64,000 nt of DNA from Isoetes taiwanensis (Eukaryota; Streptophyta; Lycopodiopsida; Isoetales; Isoetaceae). The notes beneath the pieces are model-generated. The model was not told the DNA's origin and did not search any database. It worked only from the letters and a program-made list of their open reading frames with translations. The translations under genes and the position numbers were made by a program. The stretch lies in assembly GCA_021234155.1 (NCBI GenBank), contig JAJEKV010000100.1, positions 3,076,116-3,140,115 of the forward strand. Direction: 5' to 3'. Below, in pieces: positions 34,758-45,370 of the stretch; position 1 is the first letter of the stretch; every line of letters starts with the position of its first letter.

Positions 34758-35840
34758 AATGGTTCTATGCCATCATAGAACCATCATTCTTGGGAAGAAG
34801 GCATATCATTGGCCTATTTTTATCAGTTTTTTTCCCTATATTATTTATCTATATAATGTCAGTGTCTTCCACTTCATTCCTATCGACCTTCTTTTTAAGC
34901 GTTCCCTTTCTTTCTTCTTCTTGTTTCTAGTTTTGCAAGATTACTTTCTTAGTTATTTAGGTGTAGTTAAGTTAATTCATTCTTTAAAGTTTTTTCCCTT
35001 ATCAATCTCAAATAGGGCTTTGCTAGTGCTTGAGTAGATGTCTAAGGGTTAAAGAACTTCTAACTAATCTTTAAGACGTTGCATGTGTTTGTCTACGGAG
35101 TTTGTTCTTTCTTCCATATGTATCTGCTTCTTAGCTTCTACCATTTTCTCTGCTTGCACATAAATTATCTCTTTCCATATGGATCTGCTTATCTTCTATC
35201 ACTTTCTCTGCTTTCACATAAAAAGCATAAATCAACTCTTCTGTATCTTTTCCTTGCTTTCACATAAAAAGCATAACTCTTCTGTAGCAATCTGTATGTT
35301 TTCCTTTCTGACTTCTTAATAATTCAGACGATTCTTTTCTTATACTCCCAGCTTGAAGATCAATTATTGAAAGTCGGACAGGTTGCCATGGTTGAAAAGA
35401 TGCCAGTACTATGGTTTTTTGCCTTTTGCATTTAGAACATTTTGATCATCGATTTTTTTCGTTCAATTTGCTGTAGATTTCTTCCAATACTTTTTTGCCT
35501 TTGAGATCCAATACTTTCTATATCGCATTAAATAATGGTATACAACATATTATGCCTTCTGCCTTGAGTTCCAGTGCCTTCAATAATATTGTTACGATGA
35601 TGGCTTATGGCATGGTCACTCTAGCTTTTTGCTCAACATGGGATGGTTGTGAGTCTCGTACTAGATCTTGTTTGAAAATCTTTTTTGGCATAGCCTCTTT
35701 GGACATTCCCTTTTTTAGTTTAGGCATAACCTTTCTTTTTGGTGTAGCCTTTTTTTGGACGGTCCCCTTCCGAGTTTAGCTGAGAGACTTCTAATTTTAT
35801 TTTATGAACAACTGACCTTTTTATTCCTCCTCTTACGTAT
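34758..35840. other. No gene seen
   Basis: T-rich plus strand with short hydrophobic chance ORFs and diverged tandem blocks around CATATGGATCTGCTTATC and TTTCACATAAAAAGCATAA (35110-35280). A small perfect palindrome, ATGGTTCTATG...CATAGAACCAT, lies at about 34760-34792. Confidence 0.5.
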
Positions 35841-35846
35841 TTTTCA

Positions 35847-36100
35847 TTCTCTTCTGCTTGCTCCAAAAGGGGCCAGACGAAGGTCAAAGCCTCGAATATC
35901 AAAATCCAAGCTCCTTTGCTCGCCAAAAATCGTTTGGCACAAATTCTTCCAGATTTTGCCCAAATTTCTGGGTCGTGGCAAATTGCCCACATGCTCACCA
36001 TAGCCGTAGGTCCTGCTGGAATGAAATGACCTGCCAGATTTGTGTCTTGGGTTGCAAGCTTTGCCATGGATAACCGAGGATTTGGCGGATGCATTAGCTT
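35847..36100 (-). pseudogene. CYP78A-like cytochrome P450 fragment
   Basis: The minus strand reads MHPPNPRLSMAKLATQDTNL, then AGHFIPAGPTAMVSMWAICH, then DPEIWA. This is the region after the ExxR helix of plant CYP78A P450s, whose family sequence reads AGTTAMVNMWAITHDP. CAKRFLA stands where PERF should be. After a frame change comes DFDIRGFDLRLAPFGASRR, the start of the heme loop, cut before the Cys ligand. It is an internal exon fragment with a degraded PERF motif. CYP78A enzymes influence organ size in plants; this piece has no activity. Confidence 0.85.
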
Positions 36101-36239
36101 GACACAAATATGATGAAACCTCGTTTTAATATGTTCTAATTATTTGTTCCAAGTGTGTTACAATGGTGCTAAAACACTTGATAATAAAGTGGCACTCAAC
36201 TCTTAGTAAAAACATTGATGCTATCTTGATGTTGATGCG

Positions 36240-36640
36240 TTATAATGTTGTTGCAATGTTCTTTTGTGTCAACTATTGTGGCAACAAATCAAGCCACAAT
36301 ATTGAACATATTATATAAGATAGCCGCAGCTCGAAAGCCTCCATCATGCCATCCTATCAACATTAGAATGGGACTGCGACAAGGATGTTCATTGTGTCTC
36401 ACGCTATTTGGACTGTATGCTGATCAACTAGAGGAATGGCTTGCCCATAATGGTAGAGGAGTGGGCCCGGCTTGATAATTACATCATTAGACAGTAGATA
36501 CATGCAGATGATGTGGACATATTAGCTTACACTCCAGCAAGTCTGCAGCAGCATATGGACGTACTATGCCCTTTCTGCCAAGGCACTGGAATAACAAAGA
36601 CCAAGGTACCGCATCGTACTTCATTCCATTAGATAGTGAA
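36240..36640 (+). pseudogene. LINE reverse transcriptase fragment
   Basis: The plus strand encodes MGLRQGCSLCLTLFGLYADQ followed by LEEWLAHNGRG, the RT segment G-x-R-Q-G-C-x-L-S-P-x-L-F. After a stop and frame change comes HADDVDILAYTPASLQQHMD then VLCPFCQG, the catalytic (Y/F)ADD box and the thumb-proximal segment. This is the LINE type whose C-terminus is recognised at 60.4 kb. Flanking RT parts are missing. Confidence 0.8.
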
Positions 36641-36690
36641 AGAAAGGTCAACAAAAACGCCTGAACCAGATCAATTTACGTATTTCACGC

Positions 36691-36801
36691 ATGGCAATTT
36701 TGCGAGAAAGATGGCTGTTTTCCACGAACCACAAAGATACAGGTATTCCACATCGTATTTTCGGCTTTTTGGGTTTCATTGACATAGAAACTACAGAATG
36801 A
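36691..36801 (+). pseudogene. cox1: Mitochondrial cox1 5'-end fragment (NUMT), 36-codon ORF
   Basis: An ORF starting at ATG 36691 reads MAILRERWLFSTNHKDTG. RWLFSTNHKD is the invariant N-terminus of cytochrome c oxidase subunit I, and the DNA (AGATGGCTGTTTTCCACGAA) is close to plant cox1. Homology is lost after DTG, so only about 40 bp are certain. It follows a LINE RT fragment and precedes the chromovirus LTR. Confidence 0.7.
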
Positions 36802-36963
36802 AAAAGTAAGAGAATGGAAGAAACATCCTATTTAGTTCTATCGAAAGAGAAAGCTCCTCTGCCCTTTTTTTGAACTGGTCTGATTGTAGAACCTAGCAAT
36901 AGAAATATAGTCCCACCCTTATGCTTGCCAAAATCGGCCCATGACAGCTCCCGACATAGGAGT

Positions 36964-38358
36964 TGTGACACTCCCAGAATCTATACGATGCTCTCATTGT
37001 ACAAATACGTGAATTCCCCTCCCATGGCGATCATGATAAGGCCCTCTGTCATACTCGGACCATTTGGGATGGCCAAGTGTCCGGGCGAGGAACACGGAGG
37101 TGTCATTCATCCCACGTCCTCTATGGGAATCCTATACATCGGAAGCATACATACACGTTAGCATACAACAATCATGCTAAAATAATATACCACCGCGAAG
37201 GAAGGCCCATCCATCATCATCAACGAAAAGACAGTACAACCATAATAACATGAAATAAACACCATGACAAGGCGCTACCCTGGGGCTCAGACTCCAAGGG
37301 GTCAACTGACGGTCAGGGTCTCAAGATATCAACAGAGGGAATTATAACATGGCGTTGGCTGGCATAAGACAATGGCTAGGGTAGTCCACTCCATCTGCCC
37401 CTCATGTGCACACTTTGCAGATAGGCCGAATCATGCTATGACGTGCTTGTAGCCCTCCGAAGATGCAATCCCAAGGAATCACCCTTCGGAACTACTCCGG
37501 GTTACATCTCTCCGATCCGATGAGGCAGGTCAGAGAGGCGTCTCCTTCCCGACCATGACGGATCCCTCGGTGTGCTAGAGAACACGTGCCGTATCAGCGA
37601 CCCCCGCATCCGTACCCGACTTACTCCCCTAAATCTAAAGGCCGGCTCACCTGTTTGTTCGAGTCCAGGGCGTCCATATAGGCACATCCCTGCGACCCAG
37701 AGAGTGTCAGACCCATACCCGGCCCACACACGGTGACTGGCTATAAGCCTAGCACACTATAGGAGTCCTATAGCCACGCTAGGCAAGACCCCACCCCCGA
37801 TTCACCATCATACTCGTTATCTGGTGCTGAACCACATTATAGCATCCTCAGCCAGGTTGGCTCTTGTGCACAGGCCGCTTTTATTGGGTATTAAGGGGTC
37901 TAGCTAGAAACTCTACTGCTAAGAGGCTTTTAATTCTCTACCCTTCCCTTAATTTCCCAATACACGGAAGAAGCGGAAAGAAAGAATATAAACACCATCT
38001 AAGTATCCAGAACAACATATAAAAGAGAATTTAATCATTCCATCTATTCAAAGAAGTGTCAGCAGAATAGAAGCTAGGGGGTAGGGCCCCTATTTCTCCA
38101 ACCAAAATAGCAAGTCCCTCCTGGCCAATCGATTTGGGCCAGGTGGCACCCTCTCATTGGTGATATTTAGTTAATTAGACCAAATTACCATAATTAGGTT
38201 AATTATGCCAATAAAATCCATAATTATCCATTGGTTTTATTAGCATAGCTAATAAAATCCATTTTAGGTGAACCCCACTTGGGCCTCTAGGCCTACTACA
38301 TGCTGGTGACGTGTCATGGTATGCATACGTATACCATATAAATACCTGGAACGTCACA
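36964..38358 (-). repeat. 3' LTR of a Ty3/gypsy chromovirus
   Basis: The 1395-bp block begins TGTGACACTCCC and ends AACGTCACA on the plus strand, giving TGTGAC/GTCACA inverted ends. A polypyrimidine run immediately right of it is the polypurine tract of a minus-strand element. Integrase and chromodomain sequence follows at 38.9-39.6 kb on the minus strand. No second LTR is seen. Confidence 0.8.
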
Positions 38359-38375
38359 TTCTCTCCCCCTTGGAT
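38359..38375 (-). promoter_or_regulatory. Polypurine tract (plus-strand primer site)
   Basis: On the minus strand CCAAGGGGGAGAGAA abuts the LTR TGTGAC. This is the RNase H-resistant primer for second-strand synthesis in LTR retroelements. Confidence 0.75.
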
Positions 38376-38868
38376 TAATGCTGTCCTCAGCATTAGAGTT
38401 AGTGGAGAGTAAATATGGAAAAGATAACTCTCATTTATTGAAGACATCAAAGGGTTACATATTCAGGTAGTAGGACAAAAGTCCTTTTACAACATAAATA
38501 GTAAGAGATTAACATTCAAGAGTACACTTAAAACATAAAATTTCAAAAACACAAGTTGGCCTGCGAGGTGAGGCCCAGGTTGTTCTGCAGTCTATCAGTA
38601 CGCTCTACTGACCTGCAAAAGTGAATACATTAGTGTTTAAGAAATAAATTAAGTAGTGTGGTTGAAGGGGCCACCCCCTTAAATAAATAAAATATGAATG
38701 CAAGAATCCTATCATGCCTAGGGCTTGCATGGCGTCGCGGCGTAAGGAATGGCCATATTCCCATTATAGCCGGGACGAATGCGCGCTATCATGAATGCCT
38801 GTATGCCCAATTTCCCCATCTAGGATGCAGGTAACCCGACCCCTAGAATGATCCCTGCCAGATCTCGC

Positions 38869-39575
38869 TCATATGACCCCTGTCGGACTAAGAACGCTAC
38901 ACTTACCGTCAGGGTTGGAGATGATCGCATCTTGAATGGTTCGGCCCTGGCATTCCTTCATAAAATCCGGGTAAGTCTTATCCAAGTCCGCTTTAAGAAC
39001 CCATGTTGCGTCCTCTGTGGGTAAGGGTTTCCACTTAACCAAGTATTGCAGAATTTGAGTTCGACGGGTTTGCTTGTACGCGCGATCAAGAAGAGCTTCA
39101 GGCACAATCTCCAACTGATCCTCGGTCATCTCCAGAAGTGTTGGCGTGTCAAGAACTTCTTCTGGATCTGGATGATGCTTCTTGAGAAGACTTACATGGA
39201 AGACTTTATAGATCTTTAAATGTGCGGGTAGATCCAATCAGTAGGCCTGAGAACCTATCCTTTCGGTCCCGCCCATGTAGGTGCAAGCTTTTTACAATTG
39301 CCAATCTTAAGTTTGGCTTGCTTGACCTTGATCTTCAGCCAAACAGAATCACCGACCTGAAACTCCCGGGGTATGCGATGTCGATCAGCAAGACACTTTT
39401 GCCGAGCTCTTGCGGCTATCAAGTAGGCTCGAACCTCTTCGACTAATGCTTGCATGTCCGTAAGCAACTGTTGAGAAACTTCCACCTTGGATACTGGGTT
39501 ATGCCACGTGTCTGGAGTAAGGCACTGATAGCCGTAATTAATCATGAAAGGAGACATTCTTGAAGTATTGCCCAA
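38869..39575 (-). pseudogene. Ty3/gypsy integrase C-terminus and chromodomain (chromovirus)
   Basis: Two frames on the minus strand give SRMSPFMINYGYQCLTPDTW (end of the integrase core), QVGDSVWLKIK (GPY/F-linked motif), LPAHLKIYKVFHVSLLKKHH, then a chromodomain: PEALLDRAYKQTRRTQILQY, LVKWKPLPTEDATW, DLDKTYPDF. The chromodomain guides chromovirus integration to marked chromatin. A frame change near 39240 and loss of the upstream integrase core show decay. The 3' LTR lies 510 bp further left. Confidence 0.85.
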
Positions 39576-39599
39576 TCTCTAAAGATTTTTCCAAATTTG

Positions 39600-40340
39600 G
39601 TCATTAATTGGTCGGTACCTCAATTCCCAGCTCCCCAACGTACTCGATTCTTAGGCAACCCCAGCAATCTCTAATTTAGAACCCTAATCAACTTGTTTTA
39701 TGAAGTTTGCTTCGAGATTTAGTCGATTCGGATAAGTATTGACGAGTTAGAACTAAATTAACCCTCGATTTCCTGATGAATGATGGTCGTGACGAGAAGG
39801 CATACATGTGTGATACCTTGGGGGGTTCCGCAAAGGGGATTGTCGTAAATGAACCTGTTCGCAATAGCGAGGCCTACTCACACCCGCTGACAAGACCTAA
39901 ACCACCACGACAATCTAATACCTGTTGCAATTTGCCACGTATGCAAGGAGATGGCAACCTTGCAGGTGGCCTCTTGACCCCGGAGGCCGAAATAGGCCTT
40001 AGGGAGGTGGTAACCTTCCAGGTTGGCCCCCGTTTAACGTCCAAATTGGAGGCCGAAATTAGCCTCTTTCGCGGTAAAAAAAAAAAGCCAATGTCATAGC
40101 TTATCTTGCCAAGAATTAGAAACACCTGACATTACCAGAGTCCAATCTGTGGGTAATTTGTAGTGGCACCCCTTAAGTGCGTGAAAGGAGACAACCAACT
40201 TCCTAAATATTTGGTGATACAATTGGGTCTTAAACGCACCATGGGAACAATTTTCTGATTTTTGGCATTAATTCACAAATATATGATTTCCATTAAAACC
40301 ATTACAATTTGATTCCTGCTAAATATGCGCAGGTATGCTC
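39600..40340. other. Unassigned; short AGGCC-rich inverted motifs
   Basis: No gene supported. Bases 39980-40075 carry two copies of GGAGGCCGAAAT followed by TAGCCTC or AGGCCTT, reminiscent of transposon subterminal repeats, and a poly(A) run at 40075-40086. GTAGTGG at 40154 resembles a CACTA end but has no matching partner. Confidence 0.35.
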
Positions 40341-40349
40341 ATATAAAAG

Positions 40350-42259
40350 CTAATGAAGTGCGCCCATTAGAAGGCTGAGGACGGCCCCTCGTGGGCGTGG
40401 GTGGCCTTTATACATTAAGTTCCTGTAAAGAACCAGCAAAGACGTGAGATTTGAAGCAACATTTTATGTTGTATATATATTGAACAATCAAACCTGCATC
40501 CATGCTTCATCTGAATCTTGGTCTAAAGACAATTCCCACGAGTCTGCGGTTTGGAGGGATAGGGTGGACCAGCTTTGGCACTACTACCATGTCCCTTCCA
40601 AGCACTAAAATTGCCCCGCATTGTTAATGTCTTTTGGGACGAAAAACACATTATGTTTCTGTTGCTAGTTGCGTTGAATTGCGAAATGCATTAATATAAC
40701 CATAAGGCAAACAAAAGTTACCACAATAATTTGTTCTTTGAAAACAATGTTATTAGATGACCTTGAGCAAAACGTTCAAATCCATCCATTCGCACTCATG
40801 GGTTCTTATTATTAGGCTGAAGGTCATTATTTTCTGAAACTCCATAACACGATCGGTTTGGCGGACACATCGGATGATATTAAAAAAACATTTGAGGTCA
40901 ATAATAACTAATAAAGATGATAAACAAAATGAAATCTTACTCCAAATGTCACCAAACCAGGTCCCACGGCATTTGGGCCAAGACCCTCAACACTATCATT
41001 TTCCGTCGGATCGGACACGAGAGATGAAATATCGGTAGAATGGTCGATCCAATTAGCTAGAAGCGAGCTGCTTAACTCTCGCATTGCACATACCACAATA
41101 GATCCATAAGTCACGGCCGTCCGGTGTCCATAGTGATTGGGCGTTGTAAACTATCAATCATCCAACATAGTTTATAGACCTCCCAATTCCTCCATGCATA
41201 CAAATTATCGTGTCCTCTATGGCCTTGAGGCGAGAGGTAACCGGTTGAAAAGTTGGTTGACCCGTTGCCAAGCCCATATTCCTTCCCTTTCACCACCGCC
41301 AAAGATTTACACCAAAAGGTCTTGAAACTTATTTCCGTAGCATTACATGACTCAACATCGGCAATAGAGCTAGGCGTACCATGCGCTCAATACATTACTG
41401 TCGCGAAACCCAAACAATGCATTAATATCGGCGCTTCATGGTTTCCTCATATCAAGTGTACATGATAGGGATGTTCAATCTGCAATTAAAGCGGTGATCC
41501 TTTGTTACCATTACATAGTCAACGACACCTTAAAGTTTGTTATTCTAATCATTTGCACTAAATTAACGAATTTGCACCTCAAATCTCACTTTTTTAAAAG
41601 CGTAATATATATTTTGTATCTATCATGTTTGGTCCAAAATATATAACTAAGAATCCACTAGCTACAATTTATGACACTTCTAATTAGGGAAAACAAAAGA
41701 TGAAAGCAATACCTTTAGAGCAAAATTTCCCTCTGTCGACATAATCGCAAGGAAAAGATAATCAATATACATTAAAAACATGATCGGGGCTCAGCTCAAG
41801 AATTTTTATGCACATCTTAAAAGGCAAAACATCTTTGATTGCTCCAAGGGTCAAAAATCAATTAGGTGAAGTCAAAGGTCGTTGTCTTTCATTCTTATCA
41901 TGGATGATTGGAAGGAGAGAAACCTATTCACTCTTGACATTTATTAAGGAAAACGTGATGATATGCACTTCACGGCATCTGTACAACTTGATGATAGAAC
42001 AAAACAATAGAACTCTTTGAAGTCATGGCCACACAATCAAGCTCTAAGTTATTTAGCATATATTTGAATATTTTTCTTTAGGCCTTAATAATATGCTGCC
42101 TTCTTATTGATCTCAAAGTTTTAATCTCATTGTACCTACTTTTTTTGTCAAGTTCAACAATACTTACGATATATCACCAGCAGTTGAAGGAGAACTATAT
42201 TCGTCAAATAATCGCATGAGGTCACCAAATTGTCCATGAAGATCACAAAAAATTTTAAT
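40350..42259 (-). pseudogene. BSU1/BSL-type Kelch phosphatase, catalytic-domain pseudogene (8 exons)
   Basis: Minus-strand exons follow the PP1-like domain of plant BSL/BSU1 phosphatases in order. 42259-42168: [20 protein letters not shown] then STAGDI, followed by donor GTAAGT. 41769-41713: YIDYLFL, DYVDRG. 41479-41380: VHLI-stop-GNHEA, the RGNHE motif with Arg replaced by a stop. 41298-41094: WAWQRVNQLFNRLPLA, IICMHGGIGRSINYV, QRPITMDTG. About 41016-40941: DPTENDSVEGLGPNAVGPG then LVTFG. 40857-40722: DRVMEF, THEC, MDGFERFAQGHLITLFS. 40630-40494: AILVLGRDMVVVPKLVHP to EAWMQ. 40422-40350: ELNV-stop-RPPTPTRG. Intact relatives dephosphorylate BIN2-type kinases in brassinosteroid signalling. Kelch repeats are absent; stops and frameshifts kill it. 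Confidence 0.9.
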
Positions 42260-42502
42260 GGGTGCATTTGTCAAACCAAAAGGCATAACCACAAATTCAA
42301 AGTGCCCATATCTTGTAGAAAAAGCTATTTTGGGTATATCATTCTCTTTGATTCTTATCTGGTGATATCCAGATCTAAGATCTATCTTTGAAATTAATGA
42401 AGCTCCTTGAAGTTGATCAAACAAGTCATCTATTCTAGGCAATGGATACTTATTCTTAATTGTGATATCATTTAATTGCCTATAATCAACACACATATGC
42501 AT
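42164..42502 (-). CDS. Chimeric ORF: gypsy RT fused in frame to BSL phosphatase exon
   Basis: One open frame of 112 codons starts in gypsy RT ([49 protein letters not shown]) and passes without a break into the phosphatase exon ([20 protein letters not shown]), ending just past the splice donor. RT sequence normally continues NAPATFM; BSL sequence normally reads APIKIFGDLHG. The two share the codons for A-P at 42260-42265, so joining at microhomology is likely. The metal-binding Asp of GDLHG is present but the Gly is now Cys. Confidence 0.8.
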   Translation of the reverse strand: MHMCVDYRQLNDITIKNKYPLPRIDDLFDQLQGASLISKIDLRSGYHQIRIKENDIPKIAFSTRYGHFEFVVMPFGLTNAPIKIFCDLHGQFGDLMRLFDEYSSPSTAGDIS

Positions 42503-43073
42503 AGAACCATCTTTTTTCTTAACAAATAATACTGGAGCACCAAAAGGTGAAATAATAGGTTGTATGTATCCTTGATCTAAAAGTTCTTTTAACTATTTTT
42601 TTAGTTCCACTAGCTCTGACAAAGTATTTGGAGCTTTTGATGGAGGAGAAGCTCCTGGAACCAATTCAATCGCATGATCAACATATCTTCGAGAAGATAA
42701 CTCCGTCAACTCTTCTGGAAACACTTCCTTGAACTCCTCGAGGATGTCTTGCACATCATTCATGTATACTTGATTAATTTCTCCTGACCCTTTGAGTACA
42801 AGCAACCCCAACCTTTCATGCTTCCTAATTGACCTCTTGATTTTCTTGCGCTAATGGGTTTAGAAGTAAAGTACTGCTTATTCAATCCTTCCAGTGTATA
42901 TAGCTCATGATGTTCCTTAGATTTTACTCTCACAATTCTTTCATGACAATCTACTATAGCATGCACCTCACTAAGCCATTCCATGCCTATAATCATATCA
43001 TATGAGCCTAGCTGAAGCACATGGAAATTTGCAATTGTAGGCATTTCTTTCACTTTCAATTTTAATGCATGCA
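42260..43073 (-). pseudogene. Ty3/gypsy RT N-terminal half and protease end (nested element)
   Basis: Right to left: protease C-terminal part (MHALKLKVKEMPTIANFHVL, LGSYDMIIGMEWLSEVHAIV), linker (DVQDILEEFKEVFPEELTEL), then RT ([42 protein letters not shown]). One frame change near 42805 and one stop near 42595 are the only breaks. RT stops at 42260, where the phosphatase gene begins, so the YxDD box, RNase H and integrase are missing. Confidence 0.85.
43060..43073. repeat. Target-site duplication, left copy (14 bp)
   Basis: TTTTAATGCATGCA, repeated at 45710-45723. On the gypsy minus strand both copies encode H-A-L-K. Removing one copy plus 43074-45709 restores the protease frame. Confidence 0.9.
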
Positions 43074-43117
43074 TGGCATGAATTCAAGTTCCACTAATTC
43101 ATCTCACTAAGTCTGCA

Positions 43118-43146
43118 GCGCCCTTCATCTCATGGCTGAAGGGCGC
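43118..43146 (+). promoter_or_regulatory. Perfect 10-bp hairpin at the 5' end of the ORF1-only element
   Basis: GCGCCCTTCA and TGAAGGGCGC separated by a 9-base loop, about 45 bp from the element start. It may structure the 5' end of the RNA. Confidence 0.6.
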
Positions 43147-43159
43147 TGGTGATGGCGCC

Positions 43160-43500
43160 TAGGGTTTCAGCCCCGTTCGTTTGCACATAACTTTTGATTC
43201 CCATGTCAGATTTTAGTGATTCTGGGCTCGTTGGAAAGCTCGTTGCGTGCTCTTTCCGTTGGTATAAAGTTTGTATGACGATTGGACTGTTTTGGTAGCG
43301 GATAATCGTCTGACAGTTCCGGCCCTTTATTGGTGGTGTTAGGGTTTGGCTGCAATCTTCTTTTTGCCATAACTCTATTTGGTGGCAGTTTTAGGCGTGC
43401 TTGGGCTCGTTGGAAAGTTTGTGCAGTGCTACTTCCAGTGGTACTTAAATTTTTCAGAAGTTACTGGTTTGTGGGGGACTGTAGAGCTCTAGAATCTCGG
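43160..43500 (+). repeat. Internal duplication in the 5' UTR
   Basis: Two diverged blocks at about 43185-43275 and 43365-43450 share ATAACT, GGGCTCGTTGGAAAG and a CTTCC/TTCCAGTGGTA-type end. Tandem 5' monomers are known in L1 promoters; here the resemblance is structural only. Confidence 0.6.
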
Positions 43501-43511
43501 CCCCCCTTTTA

Positions 43512-45370
43512 GTGGAGATGGCAAAAGCAACTCGTAGTCCTTCCAAGCGCTCCTCTGGTAGTCCTAATGGAACACAGGGCAATTGTGGAAGGGAACATGC
43601 TTTAGATTCTCCAAAGATTAGTGTTCGAGATGCCCACAAACTGGCTCGTGAAGGTGCCCCTTCTTCTCCTAAGAGTTTGGTATCAGCCGTGGAAATTGGA
43701 TCTGAGGGGCAGGAGAGGCAGGCTTCTGTGCACCTCAATCCATTGGCATTGCCTCATGCTCCTATTTCTTCCAGTAGCATATATGTACCTAGTTCAACTG
43801 AGGCAGCAGCTTCCACTTTCTCCTCTTCTCAGCTTGTTAGTCCAGTGTCTGACCCTATGCCTCATGATTCTAGAGGCAGTGTGGTACAGGTGACCCAGGA
43901 AAGCTCCTCTGAAAAGGTGGTACTTCCAAATGCACCTCCAACACATGTTGGAAGTTCTTCAGAACAAATGAGATTAGCAGCTCCTGCTCAAAAGAGTGTG
44001 ACACAGCTTGCATCCCCAACACATGTGGAGAGTCTCTCACGCGGAGGAGGCTCTTCTGGACAAAAAGAACATCGAACGCATGTTGGAGGTTCCTCAAGGC
44101 AGGAGGAGTTTCCCCCTCTTCCCTCGAATAAGCATGGGATACCTTTTTCTTCTTCCACGCCACCTGCCTCGACCTCTACACCGTGGAGGTCTTCTGACAC
44201 AGTGGCAAGGGTTACAGGTGTCCGTTTCTCTGAGTGGCTATGCAAAGGTATGTCATCTCCAGCCACGTCACTTCGTGTTTCAGAGGCCATTGCCACCATG
44301 GTGGACAATAATAAGAAAGAAGTTGCATCCTATCTTCAGCAGTTGCAGGCCAAGCAGGATTCCTTGGATATTTTATTACCACCAGCTGAAATTTTTTATG
44401 AGGTTCAGAAGTGCAGGTCAACTTTTGAGCGCTTTGGGGCCCCTGTGGTGCAGATCAGTCATGAGACTCACCGTCGTCATGTGGAGCAATTAGTTGCATG
44501 CTCTGTTGTTTGTTACTTCACTGACCCCTTCTTGGATTTGAAGCGCGTTGCACAAATTAGGGCTTCCTGCATATCAGTCGATCAAGCTCGTGGGCAAAGA
44601 TCAACGTTGTTTTCTCCTAATGTTTGAGTCCCCTGAGCCGGTGGCTCAACTCATAGAACGAGGTGTTGATCCTTTGTGGAAACATTTCTTGTTGTATTAG
44701 CAGTATGTTCCTGGCTCTTTTCCAGGTAAGCCAGATGCCTTGCGTGCTCCATTCTGGATTGCTATTGAGGATTTTCCTCCAGAATTTCAAGATCCTGAGT
44801 TCATTTCTGCTATTGCTAGTGAGATTGGACTTCACTTGCAACATGCTATAACCAATGGCATTACTAAGATTTGTGTAGCACGCCCTATTCATCATGATCT
44901 GCCTCAGACAATTGTTGTTCAAAGTGGGCCCATGTTCTTTCCATTCAAGCTACGTTTGTTAAATGGCCCAGAGCTAGCTCTCATGTTCCCTAAGGCCCCT
45001 CTCTTTGCTCAATTTCGTAAGTCTTACCAGCAGGCTCCTCCGGTTGCCTCTGCCACAAATCCTACTCCTAGCTCTGCCCCTTCTTCAATGGATGTCTCTT
45101 ATCCCCCTACGACTTCTTCTACTTCTTCTCTGACTATTCCGGTTTCTTTGGTCCAGCCTACCTAGCTGCTGGATCAGCGAGCAAAGGTTGGATGAGATTG
45201 AGGAGGTCGCAAGAGGCGGTGGAGGCGGCTTCGTGGGCGATACATGGACATTGATCGTCGTGGTGCCCACCCTCCACCTAAACATCCACCCGGCTCTTCA
45301 TCAACCTCGAAAGTCGACTAAGGGTTCTAACCCTCTGCATCTCGGCTCTCCTCTACACTTGCTATCGTGA
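43512..45370 (+). pseudogene. LINE ORF1 (gag-like) of the ORF1-only element
   Basis: The first frame (43512-44627, 371 residues) is a Ser/Pro-rich N-terminus with repeated THVGSSSEQ, THVESLSRGG and THVGGSSRQEE units, then a folded part (WLCKGMSSPATSLRVSEAIA...). After a +1 shift near 44610 the frame continues LFLLMFESPEPVAQLIERGV, APFWIAIEDFPPEFQDPEF, IASEIGLHLQHAITNG and KICVARPIHHDLP, a DUF4283-like RNA-binding domain of plant LINE ORF1. It then runs to a Ser/Pro tail, stop at 45163. A further basic segment (RGRYMDIDRRGAHPPPKHPP) lies in another frame to about 45330. Very few lesions for about 600 residues suggest recent activity. Confidence 0.85.

Noticed and set aside
40140-40165. GTAGTGG as the right end of the CACTA element at 23620
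   Set aside because: Only a few bases match, no subterminal ACGACGT motifs precede it, and many unrelated elements lie between.
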